This document shows positions 1-5,094 of a stretch of 5,094 nt of DNA, piece after piece. The notes under the pieces were generated by a model, which searched no databases, was not told the origin of the DNA, and worked only from the letters and a program-made list of their open reading frames with translations. The stretch's first letter is position 1, and the number at the start of each line of letters is the position of its first letter. The DNA comes from Anaerolineae bacterium. GTDB lineage: Bacteria; Chloroflexota; Anaerolineae; Anaerolineales; Villigracilaceae. The stretch is from assembly GCA_003524705.1 (NCBI GenBank), contig DQGV01000108.1, forward strand, positions 1 to 5,094, written 5' to 3'. A program made the translations under genes and the position numbers.

Positions 1-1363
1 CAACTTGCCATTTTATATTTTTGATTTTTTCAAACGCAACACCTGCCAATAAAAATATCGGCGGAATGATAAATAAAATTTGTCTAAAGTTATCATATAA
101 AGCAATTTTAAAAATGATGAAAGCCACAAATGGGATAAGAAACCAAAGTAGGAATAATTCAAGAAGTTCTCGCTTCTTTTCTTGACTTCGAATTGCTAGC
201 CAGACCCCACCTATAGTCAACACCCAAACAGCCTCGCTGAATTGAATCCCGAACAAAATGGGTAAATATGTGTAAGGCAAGTCAGTGAGTGGATAATTTA
301 CCCCATTGAATAAAACCGTTCCACTCCATGGATATAGAGACATTTCTCTAAAACTTTCAAAAAATCTCGCAATGGGATTCATCCACAAGTAGGGCCAGGT
401 CAAATAGGTGAAGATAAGAGCAAGAATGGCATAGATTGTTAATGGAAGAATTGCTTGCTTTCCTTTTGTTCGTAATTGGTAAATAGTAATTATTAGACCA
501 GCAAATGGACCAAGGATTCTTGTTGAAGTTGCAAATCCAAGAAAGAAGCTGGCGGGAAGAAGAGAGAGAATCGTTTTTAACAAATTTGGTTGAAAGCGAT
601 AATAAGCATAAAGTAAAAGTAAAGAGGAAAGAAGAAAGAAAATTGTGCGGGTTTGTAAAAATAAAAGGAAATATCTTTGTGTGTAAACTTCGGCTGAAAC
701 AGCGTTTATATTTTTGGCGATTAATGAAATGATGTTTGTATTCCCTGCTTGAGCAGACATTACAAGCGTAGCAATATAGTCGTGAATATTTTGGGTGAAG
801 AGAAAAAATCCAAAAACAGAAACAAGCCAAATCGTAGTCAGAAGCGTAAGTTTTTTATCAAGTTTTAGATTCGAATCAAAATCTATTGAATCAAATGCTT
901 TAAATCCAGTTGCAATTGAAATAAGAAACAGCGAAAGAAATGGCGTATCTTTTGGGTTGATGAAAGCATGACCCCACAGAAGCGGTTGGGTTGCGAATAA
1001 AAGCGTTGCACCTAACGCGGCATTTTCATTCAACCAACGTTTTGCAATGGAATAAAAAGCCAACGCGCCAAAAAAATATGTGATGAAATAAATAAGGTGA
1101 CGAATATCGGAAACATGAAGTGAGGTTTTTATGTTTTGTGCAAACCATTCAACCAACATGACATACGCAGGACCATAAAATGCTAAATCATCACGTGTTA
1201 AATTGACAATGCCTTCTTCACGCCAAGTTGAATACGCATTGAGTGATTTGACAGCATATGTTTGCAATGAGTCTTCATCCCAACTTTGACCATAATTATC
1301 AAAAGTTAACAGCCCTGCAATTAGAATGATAGCAAAAATAAATACAGGAATAAATTTCTTCAT
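1..1363 (-). CDS. GT39/PMT-like membrane glycosyltransferase, 3' end cut by window edge
   Basis: Reading from the ATG at 1363-1361, the frame stays open for 454 codons to the left edge, so the C-terminus is missing. The product is very hydrophobic, with a first membrane segment at about residues 5-20. Just after it comes NYGQSWDED (23-31), the acidic Asp-Glu pair expected in the first external loop of GT-C enzymes. Further motifs are AFYGPA (61-66), LLFATQPLLWGHAFINPKD (121-139), ATSTRILG (278-285), TWPYLWMNP (322-330) and LYDNFRQ (422-428). All of these recur in the 517-residue protein encoded at 2783-4336, so the two are paralogues. Family knowledge suggests sugar transfer from a polyprenyl-phosphate donor outside the membrane; the substrate is unknown. 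Residues about 160-260 are an insertion absent from the paralogue, with two hydrophobic stretches (about 173-190 and 241-255). By alignment about 150-170 residues lie beyond the edge. The start directly abuts the stop of the GT87 gene, without a Shine-Dalgarno sequence. Confidence 0.87.
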   Translation of the reverse strand, partial: MKKFIPVFIFAIILIAGLLTFDNYGQSWDEDSLQTYAVKSLNAYSTWREEGIVNLTRDDLAFYGPAYVMLVEWFAQNIKTSLHVSDIRHLIYFITYFFGALAFYSIAKRWLNENAALGATLLFATQPLLWGHAFINPKDTPFLSLFLISIATGFKAFDSIDFDSNLKLDKKLTLLTTIWLVSVFGFFLFTQNIHDYIATLVMSAQAGNTNIISLIAKNINAVSAEVYTQRYFLLFLQTRTIFFLLSSLLLLYAYYRFQPNLLKTILSLLPASFFLGFATSTRILGPFAGLIITIYQLRTKGKQAILPLTIYAILALIFTYLTWPYLWMNPIARFFESFREMSLYPWSGTVLFNGVNYPLTDLPYTYLPILFGIQFSEAVWVLTIGGVWLAIRSQEKKRELLELFLLWFLIPFVAFIIFKIALYDNFRQILFIIPPIFLLAGVAFEKIKNIKWQV

Positions 1364-2722
1364 TTAATTTTTAATGTATTGATTAGTGATATTGATAAAT
1401 GAAGTGGACTCATTGTTTTTTGATGTAACAAACATTAACCACAAAACTATTACTGGCGCAATTAAACGTCCGTATGACCAAGGGAAGAAATCAAATGATG
1501 GTAAAACAAACTCGAGAAAATATGCAAAGATAAATATCAACCAATGATTTGGGTTTTCAATGCGCTTAATTAAAAGTAGAAATGATAATGTGACAAACAT
1601 GCCGTGATGATCCCAAACGATGGGAGAAGCAAGAGTCATAAAGATAAACAAGGATGGAATTGCATTGAGAACTTTATTTTCTTGTGAAAAAGATTTTTGT
1701 TGAATGTTTTTATACATAACAAAAAGGGTTGCAATTAATAACAAAGCTTTGATGACTAAAACAATCATACGGGTTTGCTCAATTTGTATCCCAAAGAATG
1801 GATTGAGAAAACGCAAGAACGAATCAAATGAGGTGTCATGAAAATTTGTATCGGGGATTTGAGTTAGTAAGAAGGCGTTGTTAGATCGATCAAAGTATGG
1901 GTATGTCCCATTGATTGCAATCGGAAACAATCCAATTAAAATGAAACTAACGGCAAACCAGAATAACCATTTCCAATTAAATTCAAGCAAAAAGGCAAGG
2001 ACTAAAACAGCTGGAGATGTTTTCAGATGAACTGCAAGTGCGAGAGTCAATGCGGAAAGAAAATTATTTTTTGGATATGTTAAAAGGCTGAGGAAGATTA
2101 AATCCATAACGAGTAGGTTGACTTGCACAAAGCCCAAGGTTCTAAGAAGCGGTGTGTTTATAAGCAGGAATAGGATAGTTATAAAAGTTGCAAGATGCTG
2201 TGAGAAGTTATATCTTTGTAAAATGTGGATTAATAGAAAGTAGAAAGTAGAAAGGGCGATGATGTTGAGAATCCAAAGTGTGACTAAGACTCCTGAGTCA
2301 CCAAGTGGGACAATAAATTGTAAAAGCGTTGCCCAGAGTGGGAGATATAAATACGTATCAGGGAGTGTTTGCCCGTTGGCTAAAGCAGTCGCAGCTTCGA
2401 GATAATAATGATAGTCACCATAACGAAAGCGTTCACGAAAAATGTTTAGATAAACAAATAGGATAAGAAAAAATCCTGCTACAAGCCAAACATTATCTTT
2501 GTTGATTTTTTCATTGGCAAGTAAATGTATCAAAACGCCGAACAGGATCCAGGTCAAGGAAGTGGAGGCGAGTGTGATTGATAAATCTGATAGGGGCCAT
2601 TGTTGAATGAATAGGTTAATGCCATCCATTCCATTGCGGAGATAGATGGCAATGAGGCTAGCGATGATTAAGAAAGTTAATCCAAGCCAAATGTGGAATG
2701 TTTTCCGTAAAGAGTTTTTCAT
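1364..2722 (-). CDS. GT87 (DUF2029) family polyprenyl-phosphate-dependent membrane glycosyltransferase
   Basis: This complete 452-residue polytopic protein has about ten or more hydrophobic segments and no large soluble domain. The assignment to GT87/DUF2029, the family of mycobacterial mannosyltransferases such as PimE, rests on motifs in the right order. They are YGDYHYYLEAATALANGQ (101-118, the external-loop acidic motif with Asp103), a YLYLPLWATLL stretch (124-134) like the usual Y-x-Y-P-P-L, GFVQVNLLV (197-205) matching G-Q-V-N, AVHLKTSPAVL (230-240) matching the A-x-K-x-x-P motif, and LASPIVWDHHG (364-374), the family's S-P-I-x-W-D-H-H signature. The length is normal for the family. The likely role is adding a hexose or pentose to a surface glycan or glycolipid outside the membrane; donor and acceptor are not readable. 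The gene sits between two GT39-like paralogues, 60 bases after the upstream one and with no gap before the downstream one. A three-copy 7-base repeat lies in its frame at residues 157-163. Confidence 0.9.
   Translation of the reverse strand: MKNSLRKTFHIWLGLTFLIIASLIAIYLRNGMDGINLFIQQWPLSDLSITLASTSLTWILFGVLIHLLANEKINKDNVWLVAGFFLILFVYLNIFRERFRYGDYHYYLEAATALANGQTLPDTYLYLPLWATLLQFIVPLGDSGVLVTLWILNIIALSTFYFLLIHILQRYNFSQHLATFITILFLLINTPLLRTLGFVQVNLLVMDLIFLSLLTYPKNNFLSALTLALAVHLKTSPAVLVLAFLLEFNWKWLFWFAVSFILIGLFPIAINGTYPYFDRSNNAFLLTQIPDTNFHDTSFDSFLRFLNPFFGIQIEQTRMIVLVIKALLLIATLFVMYKNIQQKSFSQENKVLNAIPSLFIFMTLASPIVWDHHGMFVTLSFLLLIKRIENPNHWLIFIFAYFLEFVLPSFDFFPWSYGRLIAPVIVLWLMFVTSKNNESTSFINITNQYIKN
2234..2254. 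repeat. Three perfect tandem copies of a 7-base unit (TAGAAAG) inside the GT87 gene
   Basis: TAGAAAG occurs three times head to tail (2234-2240, 2241-2247, 2248-2254). On the coding strand this is CTTTCTA three times, and it encodes L-S-T-F-Y-F-L (residues 157-163) within a membrane segment. Because seven is not a multiple of three, gain or loss of one unit would shift the frame. Three copies is few for a working switch, so the repeat is certain but its role is not. Confidence 0.8.
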
Positions 2723-2736
2723 GTATGTTTATTAAG

Positions 2737-2742
2737 ATTATA
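2737..2742 (-). promoter_or_regulatory. Possible -10 box (TATAAT) upstream of the GT87 gene
   Basis: A perfect TATAAT lies on the minus strand in the 60-base gap, ending 14 bases before the GT87 ATG. No convincing TTGACA-like -35 box is at 16-18 bases: the 17-base position reads GTCATT, and the nearest TTG (TTGGTC) is about 20 bases away. A start seven bases downstream would leave a leader of only about eight bases, which would fit the missing Shine-Dalgarno sequence but is unproven. In DNA this AT-rich such a hexamer can arise by chance. Confidence 0.25.
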
Positions 2743-2745
2743 TGC

Positions 2746-2760
2746 TAAGAATATTTCTTA
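2746..2760. repeat. Short inverted repeat in the 60-base intergenic gap
   Basis: TAAGAA and TTCTTA form a perfect 6-bp stem around the three bases TAT. The element sits 3 bases upstream of the TATAAT box, between the stop of the 517-residue glycosyltransferase gene and the GT87 gene. This position would suit an operator between a -10 and -35 box. The stem has only one G-C pair per arm and no following T-run in the reading direction, so an intrinsic terminator is unlikely. The symmetry is seen directly; any function is a guess. Confidence 0.4.
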
Positions 2761-2782
2761 ATGACCAACAATGCAAATATTC

Positions 2783-4336
2783 TTACCAACACGGTTCTTT
2801 TGAGTAGATTTTTTTAATGTATGCTAACACGCCATTATCACGTTCAATGGAATAGACAATATCTCCATTCGTGCAAAAAAGCATATCTGAATTTGTGCGA
2901 GTGAGTAAAAGCACATAATAGTATTCAGAGCCGTTGGGGTTAATAGGATCAAGCTCGCCAAGCATATTTTCTTTAAGCATGGGTCGAATATATATACGCG
3001 CAAGGTGACGTGGTCCAACGATTATAAATGTCTGAGTGGTTGGCTCAGAGTTTTCATTAATATATTGGATAGCTTCCTTAAAAGATGTTCCCGAATAATC
3101 TAAATCCATTTTTCGAAAAGCACCACCAACGCCACCAATGAACTCGTTGTAATAAATGTATTGGTAGGGATGAAGGCGGATATTGGCATAAATAGCAGGC
3201 GAAATGAATATAAGAACCAAGGCAACTTGAAATATAGGCAATTTTATGTTTCTTAATATCATATCTAATCCTATGCCAGCAATGATAAAAAGCGGTGGCG
3301 TAAGAAATAATAATTGACGAGCATTATCATACATTGTGCTACCAGAGAAACCGATAACTAAGGTGGGTATCAAAAACCATGCCATCAATAAAATCATGGG
3401 TTCTTTTGAATTGTCTTTTAGAAAAAATTTAAAAGACACAAAAAGACCTACTACGATAAGAGTTAATATTGGTATTGTGAATTGAAGAGCAATAAATGTA
3501 AGAAAATAAAAAAAAGGTAGTTGGTTATTAAGATATATCTCTCCCATAAACAACGTGTAAAAAATTACAGGGTGTTTAGACATCGTAGTTATACTTTCAA
3601 CAAAACGATGAATGGGGTCGCTCCATAAATAGGGCCAAGAGACGTATGTAGTCATTACTGTTATGAATATATAAAAAGGGAGAATCTTCAATGTTTTATA
3701 AAAGTCTTTTCGTAATCCATAAAAGATAGCAAATGCACCTGCCATTAACCCGAATGAACGGATAGATGTGGTTAACCCGAGAGCAACCCCAGCAACAATG
3801 ATTTTCCACCAAATAGAATTTGATTTACTATCAACCATAACATAGCTAAAATATACAGAAATGATAAAGAAAACCATAAAAGGTATATCTTTGGGGTTGA
3901 TAAAAGCATTACCCCAAAAAAGTGGTTGAGTAGCAAATAAAAGAACAGTTCCTAGTGCCGCCCATTCTCTCATCCAACGGGCGCATAAGAAATACAAGGC
4001 GGGAAGACCCATTAAGAAAGTAAGGAAGTAAAAAAGATGATGGGCTTGGTAAATAGACCAAGATTTATTAATCTCATTTACATAATTTGAAAAAAGCGTT
4101 GAAAGCATAAAATGAGATGGACCATAAAGATTGAGTAATGGATCCGATACTTGCGATTCGAAATCCCATAGATGTAGGATTTTGTCATAGGCTGTTAGCA
4201 TTTCTTCTGAATATTCATAAATGCCTAATTCATCCCAACTTAAACCATAATCACGGGCGGTTAGATATCCGATACAAGCGCAGGCAAGTAAAAATATCAA
4301 TAAGATGATGCGAGGGTAATAGCCTTGATACTTCAT
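2783..4336 (-). CDS. GT39/PMT-like (ArnT-type fold) membrane glycosyltransferase, complete
   Basis: This 517-residue protein has a first membrane segment at about 9-27, then DYGLSWDELG (29-38), the acidic loop motif (Asp35-Glu36) typical of GT-C transferases. NLYGPS (69-74), LLFATQPLFWGNAFINPKD (132-150), TSIRSFG (190-196), SWPYLWSDP (233-241) and MYDNARQ (335-341) follow. About eleven membrane segments end near 385. The remaining 130 residues are mostly polar and begin with LHPYQYIYYNEF (388-399) and LDYSGTS (412-418), probably an external C-terminal domain. Family knowledge points to transfer of a sugar from a lipid-linked donor to a lipid, glycan or protein; the substrate cannot be inferred. 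It starts 11 bases after the metH stop, without a Shine-Dalgarno sequence, and no better upstream start exists because the frame meets that region at once. It is a paralogue of the truncated gene at the left edge but lacks that protein's insertion. Its DNA looks more AT-rich than metH. Confidence 0.9.
   Translation of the reverse strand: MKYQGYYPRIILLIFLLACACIGYLTARDYGLSWDELGIYEYSEEMLTAYDKILHLWDFESQVSDPLLNLYGPSHFMLSTLFSNYVNEINKSWSIYQAHHLFYFLTFLMGLPALYFLCARWMREWAALGTVLLFATQPLFWGNAFINPKDIPFMVFFIISVYFSYVMVDSKSNSIWWKIIVAGVALGLTTSIRSFGLMAGAFAIFYGLRKDFYKTLKILPFYIFITVMTTYVSWPYLWSDPIHRFVESITTMSKHPVIFYTLFMGEIYLNNQLPFFYFLTFIALQFTIPILTLIVVGLFVSFKFFLKDNSKEPMILLMAWFLIPTLVIGFSGSTMYDNARQLLFLTPPLFIIAGIGLDMILRNIKLPIFQVALVLIFISPAIYANIRLHPYQYIYYNEFIGGVGGAFRKMDLDYSGTSFKEAIQYINENSEPTTQTFIIVGPRHLARIYIRPMLKENMLGELDPINPNGSEYYYVLLLTRTNSDMLFCTNGDIVYSIERDNGVLAYIKKIYSKEPCW
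3509..3516. repeat. Run of eight A (T8 on the coding strand) inside a glycosyltransferase gene
   Basis: The run spans the codons for Pro274, Phe275, Phe276 and Tyr277 of the 517-residue protein. It is the longest single-base run I noticed in the window; runs of seven occur at 1070-1076 and 2809-2815. It could be a slippage point or simply reflect Phe-rich coding in AT-rich DNA. Confidence 0.6.
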
Positions 4337-4347
4337 GATTGTGATAA

Positions 4348-5094
4348 TTAACGCATCAACTGCTCAACTCTGGATTCGCCAACACTGTAATACTTCGCTT
4401 GTGGATGGTGAACAATAATCGCAGCCGTGGATTGTTCTGGAATCAACTGACCTGAAACGGATAAACTCATTCCCAATTCAGATTCAACAGCAGGCAATAA
4501 CTTGAAGACTTTGAAATGGTCTTCTAATTCAGGGATGGCGGGATAGCCCCACGAATAGCGTTTGCCTTGTTTTTCATCAAGACCTAATTCTTTGCGGATG
4601 TGTTCATGCAAATAATTTGCAGTCGCTTCTGCGGCTTGGACGGCGAGACCATGTGTGAAATAAGCTTCGGTGTAATCGTTAGCAGCTTGCATTTTGTCAA
4701 ATTTATCGCTGGCTTCTTGACCAACCGTCACAACTTGCAGAGCCACAACATCCATTTGACCTGATTCAACGGAAGCATAATAATCTGAAAGCGCAAGATG
4801 ATCATCATAAGGTTGACGCGGAAAATTAAATCGCGTCAATTCTTTTTTGCCAGTCCCATCTTCATAGATAATTAAATCGTCACCAGCGGCTTGACAAGCA
4901 AAATATCCATACACACCTTGAGGCTTGAGCCATTTGAATCGCAAAGCATCCTTGGTCATTGTTTCAAGACGCGCATCAAAATCTGCTTTCATCTTGACCC
5001 ATGCTTCACCATGTGTATTCTTCGCACCCCAAGACAAACGATATAACTCGTTGATGTTGAGATGTTTCAACACAATTTCAAGCGGCATATCTTT
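4348..5094 (-). CDS. metH: Cobalamin-dependent methionine synthase, C-terminal activation domain (5' part outside window)
   Basis: The frame is open to the right edge (248 residues visible). The Met at 5088 is preceded in frame by Lys-Asp and is probably internal, so the gene should be read as partial. The visible part matches the MetH activation domain, which binds S-adenosylmethionine to reductively remethylate inactive cob(II)alamin. Numbered from that Met, evidence includes LKPQGVYGYFAC (54-65) and GDDLIIYED (69-77), like the E. coli LKPRGVVGLWPA and GDDIEIYRDE blocks; YLHEHIRKELG (159-169), like YLHERVRK; RYSWGYPAIPE (177-187), containing the AdoMet-binding R-x-x-x-G-Y motif; and HHPQAKYYSVG (227-237), like HPDSKYYAV. 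The usual GYPACPD reads GYPAIPE here, and the tail after KYY is shorter than in E. coli. It is the first gene of the visible set; the link to the glycosyltransferases downstream is probably positional. A stand-alone activation-domain protein cannot be excluded from this window. Confidence 0.88.
   Translation of the reverse strand, partial: KDMPLEIVLKHLNINELYRLSWGAKNTHGEAWVKMKADFDARLETMTKDALRFKWLKPQGVYGYFACQAAGDDLIIYEDGTGKKELTRFNFPRQPYDDHLALSDYYASVESGQMDVVALQVVTVGQEASDKFDKMQAANDYTEAYFTHGLAVQAAEATANYLHEHIRKELGLDEKQGKRYSWGYPAIPELEDHFKVFKLLPAVESELGMSLSVSGQLIPEQSTAAIIVHHPQAKYYSVGESRVEQLMR

Noticed and set aside
550..640. Purine-rich stretch with GA repeats and repeated AAAGT/AAAGA units
   Set aside because: The units are imperfect and short, and the strand opposite encodes a Leu-, Phe- and Ser-rich membrane segment. 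Ordinary coding explains it.
505..732. A 75-codon plus-strand frame with a Lys- and Arg-rich product
   Set aside because: It is antisense to the insertion region of the left-edge glycosyltransferase. Its charged residues are the complement of Phe- and Leu-rich membrane coding.
357..830. A 157-codon minus-strand frame with Cys- and Ser-rich product
   Set aside because: It overlaps the left-edge glycosyltransferase in another frame, and that frame carries the family motifs and stays open throughout. The composition is typical of a shadow frame.
2824..3018. A 64-codon minus-strand frame
   Set aside because: It lies wholly inside the C-terminal domain of the 517-residue transferase in another frame and resembles no family I know.
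4271..4309. Lipobox-like FLLAC at residues 15-19 of the 517-residue protein
   Set aside because: The protein is polytopic, and this stretch is its first membrane segment followed by the catalytic-loop motif. Cleavage there as a lipoprotein is unlikely.
5086..5088. ATG at the right edge as the true start of a stand-alone activation-domain gene
   Set aside because: The frame is open upstream to the edge (Lys-Asp before the Met), no ribosome binding site can be assessed, and MetH activation domains normally end a much longer protein. The Met is more likely internal.

Overview
The window reads as part of a bacterial chromosome and is almost fully coding. Four genes all lie on the minus strand, so they are read from right to left. 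In transcription order they are: (1) the 3' end of a cobalamin-dependent methionine synthase gene (metH; activation domain only, cut by the right edge); (2) a 517-residue polytopic membrane glycosyltransferase of the GT39/PMT-like GT-C type; (3) a 452-residue polytopic glycosyltransferase of the GT87 (DUF2029) type; and (4) a second GT39/PMT-like membrane glycosyltransferase, open for 454 codons and cut by the left edge. I see no tRNA, rRNA, CRISPR array, insertion sequence or phage gene. No stretch without a gene is longer than 60 bases.

Gaps between genes are 11 bases (metH to gene 2), 60 bases (gene 2 to gene 3) and 0 bases (gene 3 to gene 4, where the stop and start are adjacent as TAAATG). 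This looks like one transcription unit, or two if the 60-base gap holds a promoter. That gap is the only place with regulatory-looking sequence: a perfect TATAAT and, just upstream of it, a 6-bp inverted repeat. None of the three visible start codons has a recognisable Shine-Dalgarno sequence.

The three membrane proteins belong to families that take sugars from lipid-linked (polyprenyl phosphate) donors and transfer them on the outer face of the cytoplasmic membrane. Together they suggest a cell-surface glycan or glycolipid function; the exact donor and acceptor cannot be read from the sequence. Genes 2 and 4 are clear paralogues that bracket the GT87 gene. Gene 4 carries an extra block of about 100 residues containing two hydrophobic segments. 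MetH is housekeeping methionine biosynthesis and probably only a positional neighbour.

The organism cannot be fixed. Base composition is AT-rich, most strongly in the glycosyltransferase genes. The C-terminal motifs of gene 2 (HPYQYIYYN, then LDYSGTS) and the style of the MetH domain remind me of Chloroflexota (Anaerolineae-like) proteins, but this is a low-confidence impression. I do not see a new defence or mobile system here. The more unusual points are the paralogue pair with its large insertion, and a perfect three-copy 7-base tandem repeat inside the GT87 reading frame that could in principle switch the gene by slippage.
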